44,851 bases of DNA from CAIJXO01 sp964485905 (GTDB lineage Bacteria; Patescibacteriota; Minisyncoccia; Phycocordibacterales; GWA1-40-21), in assembly GCA_964485905.1 (NCBI GenBank), contig CAZAJY010000005.1:1-44851 (forward strand), written 5' to 3'. Positions 14,615-23,268 of the stretch are shown here, in pieces. A program made the position numbers and the translations under genes. Every line of letters begins with the position of its first letter. The stretch's first letter is position 1. Under the pieces are notes generated by a model. That model was given only the letters and a program-made list of their open reading frames with translations. It did no database searches and was not told the origin of the DNA.

Positions 14615-15934
14615 ATGAATAATATAAAAATTGAATATGTTGCTATCGATTTATTAATCCCCTCAGAGTACAATCCCCGTAAATGGGATGAGAAACAGGA
14701 GAAAGATTTGAAAGAATCAATCAACAAATTTGAGGTTGTAGATCCAATTATCGTTAATTGTAATGAAGAGAGAAAAAACATCGTGATTGGAGGACATTTT
14801 CGTCTTGATGTGTGTAAGAAACTCGGTCACACCACTATTCCTGTGGTGTATATAAATCTAACACCAGAAAAAGAAAAAGAGCTGAATCTTCGCTTAAACA
14901 AAAATCAAGGCGAATTTGACTTTGATCTATTGTCTAAATTAGATGAGAAATTTCTTTCGGAAATCGGTTTTGGTTCTGAAGAACTAGATATCATCTTTGA
15001 CAAAGAAGCTAAAGAGGAGCAATTTGATCTAAACGCCGAGTTAGCCAAATTAGACATTGATGAAATTACCGTTGAAAAAGGAGATGTCTATGAGATAGAT
15101 GGTTCGCGGGTGATGTGTGGTGACTCGTGTATTGAAGCAGATGTTCTAAAACTATTTGGCGAGCATAAAGCACAAATGGTGATGACTGACCCGCCCTATA
15201 TTTTAGATTATTTGCACGGCAAAACTAGACATGGTGAAGCAACAGTCGGTTTTGGGGCTAAGAAAAATAGAAGGTATCTGGAAACTGAGTCCTTGCCCGA
15301 TAACTTTACGGAACTATGGATGAATAATGTGACCAAGATCCAAGATTCCAATTTCTCCATTATTGTTTATGAGAATTGGAAGAATATCCGCACCATTTGG
15401 AATGAAATGGAAAAACATTGGAAGGTTCGGAATATGATTGTCTGGCACTTGGCAAATAGGAATCAAGGTTATGCTGGTAAACATAAATTATTCTCTAAAT
15501 ATGATATAGCCATGGTTGGTACGAGTGAAGATAAAGAGGTAGAAATGAAAGAAGAGGAAGAATTAGTAGAAAATGAATATCAAACTGCTATGTTTGCCAT
15601 TTCTGGTCGACCGCAATGGGAATCATACGAGAAAGGTAATAAATACTGCCCAACTGATTTTATTGAACATTTAGCCGCTGATGAGAAATCTAGTGGCCAA
15701 GGTATTATCTTCGGTACCAAACCAGTCGAAATACTTATCCCCTATATAAAGGTTCTCACTAGAAGAGATGAATTAGTCTACGAACCTTTTGGTGGTAGCG
15801 GTTCTAGCTTTATATCCTCTATTAGATTGAAAAGAAGGTGTTTCTTGATGGAAAAGAGTTCTGTCTACACCGAAGTAATCTTGAATCGGATTGAGAAATT
15901 TACCGGCAAGAAGAGAGTGAAAATCAATGGCTAG
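14615..15934 (+). CDS. ParB-N-domain / DNA methyltransferase fusion
   Basis: A 439-aa protein. The N-terminal ParB/sulfiredoxin-like nuclease domain (residues about 10-95) has LLIPSEYNPRKW, then IVIGGHFRLDVCKKLGHTTIPVV. The C-terminal part (about 140-430) is a beta-class amino-methyltransferase. It has motif IV TDPPYILDY before motif I EPFGGSGSSFISSI, so the order is IV to I and it acts on adenine N6 or cytosine N4. This domain pairing is typical of phage and prophage DNA-modification genes. It overlaps the next gene by 8 nt. No cognate restriction gene is adjacent. The acidic insert EVEMKEEEELVENE is unusual. Confidence 0.9.
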   Translation: MNNIKIEYVAIDLLIPSEYNPRKWDEKQEKDLKESINKFEVVDPIIVNCNEERKNIVIGGHFRLDVCKKLGHTTIPVVYINLTPEKEKELNLRLNKNQGEFDFDLLSKLDEKFLSEIGFGSEELDIIFDKEAKEEQFDLNAELAKLDIDEITVEKGDVYEIDGSRVMCGDSCIEADVLKLFGEHKAQMVMTDPPYILDYLHGKTRHGEATVGFGAKKNRRYLETESLPDNFTELWMNNVTKIQDSNFSIIVYENWKNIRTIWNEMEKHWKVRNMIVWHLANRNQGYAGKHKLFSKYDIAMVGTSEDKEVEMKEEEELVENEYQTAMFAISGRPQWESYEKGNKYCPTDFIEHLAADEKSSGQGIIFGTKPVEILIPYIKVLTRRDELVYEPFGGSGSSFISSIRLKRRCFLMEKSSVYTEVILNRIEKFTGKKRVKING

Positions 15935-16520
15935 ATTAGGTGACAAAGCAAAATTATTAAACTATTTGGCGGAGACACCAATTGTGTCTTTTGCTTGCAA
16001 GAAAATAGGACTTAATCGCACCACTTTCTATCGCTGGTATAAGGATAATAAAGATTTCAAAGATCAGGTCGATAAGATCTTGGAAATTGGTAGGATGAGA
16101 ATAAATGACATGGCGGAATCTGTACTGATTAAAAAAGTAAATAGTGATGATACTAGATGTACTATTTTTTGGTTACGCAATAATCATCCAAAATATAAAT
16201 TACCTCCGTCTGATGGATTTGGTTTTAGTAATCATAGACATGACTTAGCTCCTGGTGAGATGTGTCGTCACTGTGGTTATCTAGAACCAAGGATTGAAGA
16301 GTATAAAGATGATAAAAAACACCAAAGAGATATGACTGATGAAGAACTCTCGAAAGAATTGTACAAACGATTGAGAAGCATCAATACTAGGAAACAAAGC
16401 GAGCCAGAGATCAGAAAGATTATTAACGATTTTGTTAGAAATAATAATATAAAAGTTGAGTGGAAAATTGTAAGTGGTGAAAAAGATATTGATGACGAGA
16501 AAGATAGCGACCATGTCTAA
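15927..16520 (+). CDS. Phage terminase-small-subunit-like HTH protein
   Basis: A 197-aa protein. Residues about 5-40 are a helix-turn-helix (KAKLLNYLAETPIVSFACKK, then GLNRTTFYRWYKDNKDFKDQ), as in phBC6A51/terminase small subunits that bind packaging sites. A loop with CRHCG and a following acidic helical tail completes it; the single CxxC could only bind zinc with other ligands. It overlaps the upstream ParB-methyltransferase, and the two are translationally coupled. A large terminase subunit is not present, so either this is a prophage remnant or the protein has been adapted as a regulator for the methylase. Confidence 0.7.
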   Translation: MARLGDKAKLLNYLAETPIVSFACKKIGLNRTTFYRWYKDNKDFKDQVDKILEIGRMRINDMAESVLIKKVNSDDTRCTIFWLRNNHPKYKLPPSDGFGFSNHRHDLAPGEMCRHCGYLEPRIEEYKDDKKHQRDMTDEELSKELYKRLRSINTRKQSEPEIRKIINDFVRNNNIKVEWKIVSGEKDIDDEKDSDHV

Positions 16521-16532
16521 ATTACTAGCGTT

Positions 16533-16651
16533 TGACGGATAAGTTAATATTTAAAGATTTTGATTTGATAGACATTAATTCGATTAAACCTGATTTAAAA
16601 TCGGTTGAGGATCATGAGCAAAAATTTAAAAAAATTTTAGGAGAATTCTGA
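16533..16651 (+). pseudogene. Small frameshifted ORF remnant
   Basis: A TTG-started frame reads LTDKLIFKD and then stops. Shifting by one base in the T/A-rich stretch near 16560 gives a continuing frame, FDLIDINSIKPDLKSVEDHE, ending KFKKILGEF and TGA (16649-16651). The codon style looks coding, so this may be a decayed gene of about 40 residues after the terminase-like gene. It is too short to assign. Confidence 0.3.
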
Positions 16652-17032
16652 TTACAGAGCTAGTATCTTTTCAACAACCACACGGCTTGGCATTATATCA
16701 ATCTTATCCCATAATTCAGTAACGCCTAAATCTTTAAGAGCATCCTTGGGATAATCATTAGCCCAAGTATTAATAAAAGCTACAATAATGGCATTTTTTG
16801 TTTCGTTATCCTGACGGACTTCTTTTATGATTTTCATACTAGACTCAATCTGTTTTTCATTTTCAAGAGTCACTATCATTATATCTGGTTTGATCTTCTT
16901 GATCTCCTGTAATAAATCAGTAGAAATATCCACGGAGGGGTAAAACTCTGCCTGTGGGGCATGATTTTTGAAGGCTGTCCGGTACATGTCTGAATAAAAC
17001 TTGTCATCGTCAATAAGTAACACTTTTTTCAT
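16652..17032 (-). CDS. Receiver-domain protein lacking the phospho-acceptor aspartate
   Basis: A 126-aa single receiver (CheY-like) domain. The acidic triad start is present (VLLIDDDKFYSDMY), as is a Lys near the end (LWDKID). However the beta-3 strand reads KPDIMIVTLEN, placing Thr55 where the phosphorylated Asp should be. It is therefore an atypical receiver that probably signals without canonical phosphorylation, or by binding partners. It is the last gene of an operon with the histidine kinase (12 nt apart) and the 255-aa unknown gene. No DNA-binding output domain is attached. Confidence 0.85.
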   Translation of the reverse strand: MKKVLLIDDDKFYSDMYRTAFKNHAPQAEFYPSVDISTDLLQEIKKIKPDIMIVTLENEKQIESSMKIIKEVRQDNETKNAIIVAFINTWANDYPKDALKDLGVTELWDKIDIMPSRVVVEKILAL

Positions 17033-17043
17033 AATTATTTTTA

Positions 17044-18714
17044 TTATTTTGATAAATCTGCTGGTAATTCAACAAAGAATGTCGTGCCTTTTTCTGGAGC
17101 GTTTGATTTATAGTCAACTATTCCATTATGGCTCAAAACACAACTTTTTACAAATGATAATCCAAAACCGGTGGAATTAACATCATGCTTTAAAGCATCC
17201 TGTCCCATTCCGCCTGGCGTAAACATCCTAGCTCTGTCCTCCGGGGCAATTCCATTTCCAGTATCACGAACAGCAAACAAAATCTTATTACCTTTTCTTG
17301 ACAGAGAAACCTTAGCACTTTTATGTTTATAGTCGGGATCATTGTGACGAATAGCGTTGGTAATAAGATTTTTAAATACTTCTTTTAATTGTGTGTGGTC
17401 ACCGATGATTTTGTATTCACTTGGAGCAACGGTTCCTTCAAGCACAACATTCCATTCTTTTGCTAATGGTTGCAACTCAACGATTAGTTCCTCAACAATT
17501 ACTTTTGTGTCCATCGGCTTTAAGTCTAATTCTAATGATCCTTTTGACGCACTTGAACCACGTAAAATATCCGTTACATAACGTACTCCGTCAGTTGTAG
17601 TCCGTAACCCCACCCTTAAGGCTGAGGTTGCCTCTTCTGGTAATTCTGGTAAGGGGCCATAGATACTACTTTGATCTGGTGTTAGAAATTCGGCAAAAAT
17701 ATTTCTCGCTGTCCCCAGAAAACCCTTGATTTGATGGTTCATGATGTGGATAAGGTTTTCCTGTCCCTTGTTAGATATTTCCAAGGATTCACGTAATGAG
17801 ATTTCCCTTTTAACACCACGGACTATCGTCATGCCCACAACAGAAGCAATTATTAATGTAGCTCCAGTAATAATTAATAACGAAACAGGCATTTGGCTCA
17901 TGTATAGGAATTGAGAACCAATTAATATAACTAATGCCCAGACTAAGGCTTGAGCTCCGATTAGTTTTATATCAAAGGCCTTAAAACGGACGATAAGGAA
18001 AGATAGAACACTTACAAATACAACTAGCCCAATTGGTCCAAATAAATTAACACCATAAACTAAGGTTGCTTCTCCTATAACGCTAGATAATGTAAACAAT
18101 ATCTGAAATAAAAAAACCGCCACCGTAATAAAAATGATTTGTTTTTTATCATCTAACACCTTAGTTTTTTTCGCCCTCCAAATACCCCAAAAAATAACAA
18201 ATAACGAGGATAGAATTTCAAATGTGTATATATATGTAGTGTAAAATAGATTGTAATAGCCATTACATTCATCTATATCAAAGTAATTTATAATATTATG
18301 AAAATTTTCAAATAATAATATAGGTAACAATATTAGACCAAGTATTATTTTGTAGTTTAAAGTAATATCTCTTTTAATAACAAAGGAGATAAAAAAACAT
18401 AGTGAGAAAATATAAACAAACATTTCAAAAAGTCCTATAATACTCCAAGCAAAAATATTAATTACTACTGGAGCAGAGAGCCACTGAACTAAAGTCGTTA
18501 ACATCCACAAGGTAGCTGATAATGATAAAAAAGATAAATAAAAAACTGTATGATTATGCTCATTTTTATTATTTTTGTAAATAAAAAAAGTAATTATTAA
18601 TATTAGTATAATTGCCGGTATGTATGAATAAAACAACATACTTGGAATACCAGATAATGTTATCCATCCAAAATATTCTGGGGTTAAATCTTTACATATT
18701 AAAAAATTATTCAT
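17044..18714 (-). CDS. Membrane sensor histidine kinase
   Basis: A 556-aa protein. Residues about 25-305 hold eight or so membrane helices, like 7TM/MASE-type sensor modules, starting at IPAIILILIITFFIYK. The dimerisation helix follows with ENLIHIMNHQIKGFLGTARN (His of NHQIK as phospho-acceptor candidate). The HATPase domain has N-box FKNLITNAIRHN, G1 VRDTGNGIAPEDRARMF and G2 STGFGLSFVKSCVLSHNG. There is no extracellular sensing loop of size, so it probably senses a membrane-associated cue. The start at 18714 overlaps a TATAAT and closely follows the unknown gene, so the two are co-transcribed. Confidence 0.88.
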   Translation of the reverse strand: MNNFLICKDLTPEYFGWITLSGIPSMLFYSYIPAIILILIITFFIYKNNKNEHNHTVFYLSFLSLSATLWMLTTLVQWLSAPVVINIFAWSIIGLFEMFVYIFSLCFFISFVIKRDITLNYKIILGLILLPILLFENFHNIINYFDIDECNGYYNLFYTTYIYTFEILSSLFVIFWGIWRAKKTKVLDDKKQIIFITVAVFLFQILFTLSSVIGEATLVYGVNLFGPIGLVVFVSVLSFLIVRFKAFDIKLIGAQALVWALVILIGSQFLYMSQMPVSLLIITGATLIIASVVGMTIVRGVKREISLRESLEISNKGQENLIHIMNHQIKGFLGTARNIFAEFLTPDQSSIYGPLPELPEEATSALRVGLRTTTDGVRYVTDILRGSSASKGSLELDLKPMDTKVIVEELIVELQPLAKEWNVVLEGTVAPSEYKIIGDHTQLKEVFKNLITNAIRHNDPDYKHKSAKVSLSRKGNKILFAVRDTGNGIAPEDRARMFTPGGMGQDALKHDVNSTGFGLSFVKSCVLSHNGIVDYKSNAPEKGTTFFVELPADLSK

Positions 18715-18717
18715 AAA

Positions 18718-19485
18718 TTATACTTTTTTTATTAAACTAATAATATCATTTTGAATTTTTGAAGGATATGAAAACCAATAGAAATCCTCGTCGTCTGTTT
18801 GATTGTCTGGATATAATCTAACAACGATTGGATCTAAACCAGTAAGATCTCTTATTTTTTTAAGATTTAATAAGACGTTTTGATTTACAAAACTTTTTTC
18901 TCGATCACTATCTGTCATATCAAATACTTCAAAATATACACCATGTGCCACAAAATTTAATAAATAATAAAAATAATATTCATTAGGATTTTTAAATTTA
19001 TGAAACCAGTCTGAATAATTTTTAAAAAGAAAATTAGTATAATGCCTATTTAATAAATCATGGTGAAAATCAATTAGTTTAATATTTTGATTTAATTTGG
19101 TTATAACCTCACTCATTTTTTTACCCTGTTCTTTATTACTATCAACGATCTCAATAAATTCCTTATTTCCATTATTATTTACTATTCTCAATTTTGTTAA
19201 TCCTCTTTTCTCCTCATTCATTACTACATATTTATCTTCACTATATTCAATAACTAGAGGTTTAAGATCAAGATAATGACTACAATCAATAAAGAAATTC
19301 AAACCATTATCTGGGCTTGCAATTGATCTGCACAATACGGCCTTTGGTTCATTAGTTAAATCTGAAAAAAGATACTCTCCGAGAATTTCTTCAATTTTTT
19401 TCTTCAATTCAGTATTAGCCCATCTTTTTTTGATTTCTTCTCTAGCTTCGTCTAATGAAAAATATTTTATTGTATTTTCACTCAT
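18718..19485 (-). CDS. Hypothetical protein, first gene of the kinase operon
   Basis: A 255-aa soluble protein that I do not recognise. It starts SENTIKYFSLDEAREEIKKR, contains a Cys-bearing strand region (AVLCRSIASPDNGLNFFIDCS), a helix-rich aromatic middle (NRHYTNFLFKNYSDWFHKFK) and ends with VVRLYPDNQTDDEDFYWFSYP. It has no signal peptide or membrane span. The overall Lys/Glu/Tyr-rich composition resembles native AT-rich genes. Its stop is 3 nt before the kinase start. A TATAAT ends 6 nt before the ATG, so it leads the operon as a leaderless gene. A role as sensor partner is a guess. Confidence 0.7.
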   Translation of the reverse strand: MSENTIKYFSLDEAREEIKKRWANTELKKKIEEILGEYLFSDLTNEPKAVLCRSIASPDNGLNFFIDCSHYLDLKPLVIEYSEDKYVVMNEEKRGLTKLRIVNNNGNKEFIEIVDSNKEQGKKMSEVITKLNQNIKLIDFHHDLLNRHYTNFLFKNYSDWFHKFKNPNEYYFYYLLNFVAHGVYFEVFDMTDSDREKSFVNQNVLLNLKKIRDLTGLDPIVVRLYPDNQTDDEDFYWFSYPSKIQNDIISLIKKV

Positions 19486-19497
19486 TTTTGTATTATA
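19486..19497 (-). promoter_or_regulatory. -10 box of leaderless promoter for the kinase operon
   Basis: Minus strand TATAAT (plus 19492-19497), then ACAAAA, then ATG: 6 nt spacing. Confidence 0.6.
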
Positions 19498-19503
19498 TCA
19501 CGA

Positions 19504-20421
19504 TTATTTGCTTATAAGAATACTTCCTACTATTATTACTAGGATTGAAATTATTTTTTGAACTAGATGCTTTTTTGATAGCTTTTCGGTATAAATTTTT
19601 GGGAAAAAAGTAGTTAAAAATATACCAATCAAAAAAACGAATAGTGGCTGAATACCTGAAATAGTAAGAACTAGGGCTACCGGAGCAATAATTAAGGCAA
19701 AATTGGTGGCAACATTACCAATAATTGTTAGTGATTCGCTACCGATATTTAATGAGATAATTTTCTTGCCTTGAGTTTTTAGTAAGCGGATGAAACTCTC
19801 CCGATAACTCTTAATAAAGATATAAAATAAAATACCCATAATTAATACTCCAACATATTCCCAGAATGAAGAGACAATGAACCCATAATCAATGGCTACG
19901 AACTTGAATAATGTCTCATAGATGGCGAATAGAATGGTAGAAATTAACATTAACCAGATAATTTTCTTTTTAAATTTTATCTTTTCATCCAAATCTTCCT
20001 CAATAGTGATTATAATTGAGCCAAAAATTATAAGTAGGCAACCGAATGTCTGAACCCAATTTAAAATTTCACCTAGGATTATAAAAGAGAAAAAATATCC
20101 CCAAATTGGTATTAATTGGAATAGAGGTATTACAATAGAGGCTTCTTCTTCATCCAAAGCATACATGTAAGGCAATATGGCAAAAATACTTAATATACCA
20201 ATGACTACAAGGAAAATAATATTTTGAATAGAAACGTTAAAAACGTCATGATTAATCAAATATAATATAGGCAAAACCAGCACACCACATTGCAAGGAAG
20301 AAAAAATCATCAAGGCACCAATATTACTACCCTCAAATCTGTCAGACAGTAAATATTTATCAATATGATTGACGACTGCCCATAATACTGGCCCGATTAG
20401 GGCAATTAATAACCATGTCAT
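19504..20421 (-). CDS. EamA/DMT-family transporter
   Basis: A 305-aa protein from ATG 20421 (MTWLLIALIGPVLWAVVNHIDKY) with ten predicted membrane helices in two EamA repeats. The first repeat has EEEASIVIPLFQLIPIWGYFFSF, and the second has APVALVLTISGIQPLFVFLIG. Members export small molecules such as amino acids or nucleotide derivatives; the substrate is unknown. A GTG seven codons earlier is open but overlaps the -10 box, so the inner ATG is preferred. It is divergent from the ATP-grasp gene, with both promoters in a 65-bp gap. Confidence 0.9.
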   Translation of the reverse strand: MTWLLIALIGPVLWAVVNHIDKYLLSDRFEGSNIGALMIFSSLQCGVLVLPILYLINHDVFNVSIQNIIFLVVIGILSIFAILPYMYALDEEEASIVIPLFQLIPIWGYFFSFIILGEILNWVQTFGCLLIIFGSIIITIEEDLDEKIKFKKKIIWLMLISTILFAIYETLFKFVAIDYGFIVSSFWEYVGVLIMGILFYIFIKSYRESFIRLLKTQGKKIISLNIGSESLTIIGNVATNFALIIAPVALVLTISGIQPLFVFLIGIFLTTFFPKIYTEKLSKKHLVQKIISILVIIVGSILISK

Positions 20422-20486
20422 AGTGTGGCTATTATATAACACTTTTTATTGTTTTTAAAGGTATTTTGTAATATACTTTAGTAATT
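20422..20486. promoter_or_regulatory. Divergent promoter pair
   Basis: Minus TATAAT (plus 20431-20436) lies 9 nt before the EamA ATG. Plus TATACT (20472-20477) lies 9 nt before the ATP-grasp ATG. Both mRNAs would have leaders of only about 2-3 nt. Confidence 0.55.
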
Positions 20487-21791
20487 ATGAATATCTTGTT
20501 TATTTCAAGCGAATGTATTGCCGGAAATCTAGCTATTTTATTAAAAAAAGAGGGGCATAATGTTAAGCTTTATATTAAAAATAAAGATGATCGTCAAAAT
20601 TTTGATAATTTAGTGGAAAAGACTAATGACTGGGAAAAGGAGTTAAAATGGGTAGGAAAGGAAGGATTAATTGTCTTTGATGACGTAGGTTGGGGCAAGG
20701 TTCAGGATGATTTAAGGAAAAAGGGCCACAAGGTCTTTGGTGGCTGTAAAATGGCTGATAAACTAGAACAAAACCGAGAATTTGGCCAAAAAATCTTTAA
20801 TGAACTTGGTTTAAAAACCGTAGAGTTAAAAGATTTTACTGACATAGAGGAAGCAATTTTTTTCATAAGAGATAATCCTAAAAAATGGGTAGTAAAATGT
20901 AACGATCATAGCCGAAAATTCATGACTTATATCGGTGAATACGCCTGTGGTAAGGACACGGTTAGTGTTTTAAAAAGTTATTATAATAACAGACATATTA
21001 ATAGGGAAAGGATTACGCTACATGAGCGAATTGATGGTATAGAGATGGGTGTTGGCCGATATTTTAATGGTACAGACTGGGTTGGGCCAATTGAAATAAA
21101 TTTTGAACACACAAAGATGTTTCCAGATGATGTGGGGCCGGTAACAAGCGAGATGGGAACTTTGGCTTGGTATGACGATAATGAAAAAAATAAATTATTT
21201 GTTGATATTTTAAATAAATTTAAGCCCTATTTGCAATCCATAGATTTTAGAGGTGATTTTGAAATAAACTGCATTGTAAACGAGAAAGGGGCTTATCCGC
21301 TTGAGGTAACAGCTAGAATGGGGACACCGATTGTACATCTTCATAGTGAATTACACTTATCACCATGGGGTGAATTCTTATATGCAATTGCTGATGGAAA
21401 AAAGTATGATTTAAAATATAAAAAAGGTTTTGGTATCGTGAATTTAATTGCCACACCGCCGTTTCCTTATGGTAAAAAACACAGCAAAGAAACTTTATAC
21501 GGAATAAATATATATTTAGACCGCTTAAACGATAAGGAAATGGAGAGTTTACATTTTGAGGGAGTATCTATGCGGGTAGGTGGAAAGGATCAGGGTCAAC
21601 ATTTTATTTCAACCGATGAGGGTTATATTGCTTATACTACCGCCGTGGCTGATACTGTAGAAAAAGCTCGTCAAAAAAGCATAAGTATCATTACTAAAAT
21701 CGTTATACCAAAAGCTTTTTACCGTAATGATATTGGCAAGGATTTTGAACAACAAATTCCAACCCTAAAAAAGTGGGGGTATATTAAATAG
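20487..21791 (+). CDS. PurD-like ATP-grasp ligase
   Basis: A 434-aa protein. The order is an N-terminal pre-ATP-grasp fold (MNILFISSECIAGNLAILLKK), ATP-grasp with WVVKCNDHSRKFMTYIGEYA, the ligase region ITLHERIDGIEMGVGRYFNG and the metal-binding FEINCIVNEKGAYPLEVTARMG (acidic E/N pair). It ends with the PurD-C-like domain. It resembles phosphoribosylamine-glycine ligase but has diverged, so a different carboxylate-amine ligation is likely. No purine genes are nearby. The opposite-facing DMT transporter could export its product, an inference from adjacency only. A terminator follows at 21798. Confidence 0.8.
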   Translation: MNILFISSECIAGNLAILLKKEGHNVKLYIKNKDDRQNFDNLVEKTNDWEKELKWVGKEGLIVFDDVGWGKVQDDLRKKGHKVFGGCKMADKLEQNREFGQKIFNELGLKTVELKDFTDIEEAIFFIRDNPKKWVVKCNDHSRKFMTYIGEYACGKDTVSVLKSYYNNRHINRERITLHERIDGIEMGVGRYFNGTDWVGPIEINFEHTKMFPDDVGPVTSEMGTLAWYDDNEKNKLFVDILNKFKPYLQSIDFRGDFEINCIVNEKGAYPLEVTARMGTPIVHLHSELHLSPWGEFLYAIADGKKYDLKYKKGFGIVNLIATPPFPYGKKHSKETLYGINIYLDRLNDKEMESLHFEGVSMRVGGKDQGQHFISTDEGYIAYTTAVADTVEKARQKSISIITKIVIPKAFYRNDIGKDFEQQIPTLKKWGYIK

Positions 21792-21797
21792 TATAAA

Positions 21798-21840
21798 AAA
21801 CCCGCTTCTCACAAGAACATGTCTTGTTTGAAGCGGGTTT
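21798..21840. terminator. Bidirectional terminator
   Basis: Arms AAACCCGCTTC and GAAGCGGGTTT, with a second inner hairpin ACAAGA-aca-TGTCTTGT. It lies between converging genes (ATP-grasp, plus; zinc-ribbon-like small protein, minus) and its end overlaps the stop codon of the latter. Confidence 0.85.
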
Positions 21841-22051
21841 ATAGCATCGCTCTTACATTTCTGAGCTTCGCTTTTATACTTTGGAGTTTGCGACTATTGG
21901 GACGGCCAACATGCCAAGCAGAACAGAATTGGCACCGGTATGGAAAATATCCAAACCCCAAACTTTTGGCGTGATTAAACGCAGAGTTTTCACTCAGATG
22001 TTTAATCTTTGACTCACAAGAACGTCGGCGTAGATGTCTTTTGCTAGACAT
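21839..22051 (-). CDS. Small basic Cys-containing protein, 70 aa
   Basis: A short Arg/Lys-rich protein: SSKRHLRRRSCESKIKHLS, then KSLGFGYFPYRCQFCSAWHVGR, then a basic tail. One Cys near the N-terminus plus a CxxC and His look like a small zinc-ribbon. Similar tiny proteins recur in phages and small genomes, with unknown role, and could bind RNA or DNA. It has a strong Shine-Dalgarno (AAAGGAGG) and a consensus TTGACA-17-TATAAT promoter, unlike the leaderless core genes. It shares a 12-nt promoter word with trpS2 (see 24447). Confidence 0.75.
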   Translation of the reverse strand: MSSKRHLRRRSCESKIKHLSENSAFNHAKSLGFGYFPYRCQFCSAWHVGRPNSRKLQSIKAKLRNVRAML

Positions 22052-22110
22052 ATACTACCTCCTTTCAAAATCATTGTTTAAGAACTAATCCTACGAACAT
22101 CAAAATTCTT

Positions 22111-22149
22111 AGGTGTTGCTATTATACACCTAAACATATCCGTTGTCAA
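22111..22149 (-). promoter_or_regulatory. Consensus promoter with overlapping 8-bp palindrome
   Basis: Minus -35 TTGACA (plus 22144-22149), 17 nt, then -10 TATAAT (plus 22121-22126). TTAGGTGT and ACACCTAA flank the -10 as an inverted repeat, as an operator would. ATACACCTAAAC (22124-22135) recurs upstream of trpS2. Confidence 0.75.
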
Positions 22150-22166
22150 ATGTCGTATGGGCAAAA

Positions 22167-23171
22167 TTAATAAATATCAACCCCAATAGCTTTTCTTATT
22201 TCTGTTATTTTCTTTTCCGCCCGTAAAGACGCTCTTTTACCTCCTTCTTTTAGTATATCAAAAACTGTATCTAAATCACTAGCTAATATCATTCTACGCT
22301 CCCGAAGGGGCTTAATAAAGGTCTCCAAAGTCTTTATAAGGCTCTCTTTGGCCTCTTTGTAACCCATACCACCTTTTCTATACTTTTCCGCAAAAACTGT
22401 CTTTTCCGCCTCATTTAGGAAAAGCTTGTGAATGGCAAATATGTAATTAGTGTCCGGGTCTTTTGACTCAGCCACCCCTTTAGAATCTGTGGGAATGCTC
22501 ATCACCGCTTTTTTAATCTCTTCATAAGTAGCAAAAAGGGGAATCACATTGCCATAACTCTTACTCATCTTTCGGCCGTCAGTGCCTGGCACTGTTTCCA
22601 CAGTCTTTAGAATTAAAGGTTCTGGCAGTTTAAAATTTCCATCTTTACTTTTTATATCAGCACAAAAAGTATTATTGAATTTCTGTGCCGTATCGCGGGC
22701 ATACTCCACATGTTGCTTTTGATCTTGTCCTACTGGTACCACATCCGCATCCTGAATCAAAATATCCGCCGCCATTAAAAGTGGATAATCAAACAGACCG
22801 ACATTGATTTCTTTATTTTTTGCCTCCGCATCTTTAAAGGCATGAGCCCGCATCAAGTACGGCATAGTGGTTAGACAATTAAAAATCCAATTTAATTCAT
22901 GGACTTGTGGCACATCGCTTTGTTTGAATAAAACCACTTTCTTAGGATCCAAGCCAATAGCTAAATAATCCAGAGCGACATCAATAATTCCTTGATTCAA
23001 TTCCTGTTTATTTTGTACCGTAGTAATGGCGTGATAATCCGCAATAAAAATATAGCTTTCATAATTATTTTGCATTTCAACAAATTGCTTCATCGCGCCA
23101 AAATAATTACCAATATGCACCCGTCCCGTTGGTTTTACTCCAGACAACAAAATTTTCTTTTGATTTAACAT
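22167..23171 (-). CDS. trpS: Tryptophanyl-tRNA synthetase (canonical copy)
   Basis: A 334-aa class I synthetase. HIGH-type motif GRVHIGNYFGAMKQF (residues about 16-30) and KMSKS motif DGRKMSKSYGN (about residue 195-205). It has the tryptophan pocket segment DYPLLMAADILIQDADVVPVGQDQKQH and the C-terminal anticodon-binding helices. It charges tRNA-Trp in the cytoplasm. The length is standard for bacterial TrpRS, with no cysteine cluster. An extended -10 ends 6 nt before ATG, the native style of this genome, so this is probably the ancestral copy. The tRNA-Trp gene is divergently placed 97 nt upstream. Confidence 0.96.
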   Translation of the reverse strand: MLNQKKILLSGVKPTGRVHIGNYFGAMKQFVEMQNNYESYIFIADYHAITTVQNKQELNQGIIDVALDYLAIGLDPKKVVLFKQSDVPQVHELNWIFNCLTTMPYLMRAHAFKDAEAKNKEINVGLFDYPLLMAADILIQDADVVPVGQDQKQHVEYARDTAQKFNNTFCADIKSKDGNFKLPEPLILKTVETVPGTDGRKMSKSYGNVIPLFATYEEIKKAVMSIPTDSKGVAESKDPDTNYIFAIHKLFLNEAEKTVFAEKYRKGGMGYKEAKESLIKTLETFIKPLRERRMILASDLDTVFDILKEGGKRASLRAEKKITEIRKAIGVDIY

Positions 23172-23183
23172 TGTTTAATGATA
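23172..23183 (-). promoter_or_regulatory. Extended -10 of leaderless promoter for trpS copy 1
   Basis: Minus strand TGTTATCAT (box plus 23178-23183), then TAAACA, then ATG: 6 nt spacing. Confidence 0.5.
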
Positions 23184-23216
23184 ACAAAAATTAAAACAAA
23201 AAGCACGGAGCAAGTC

Positions 23217-23244
23217 TTGACAAATTCTTGACTATGACTATACT
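23217..23244 (+). promoter_or_regulatory. Consensus promoter of tRNA-Trp
   Basis: TTGACA (23217-23222), 16 nt, then TATACT (23239-23244); the tRNA starts 25 nt downstream. Confidence 0.8.
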
Positions 23245-23268
23245 CTACATTAGAAGTTATTCACTTGT

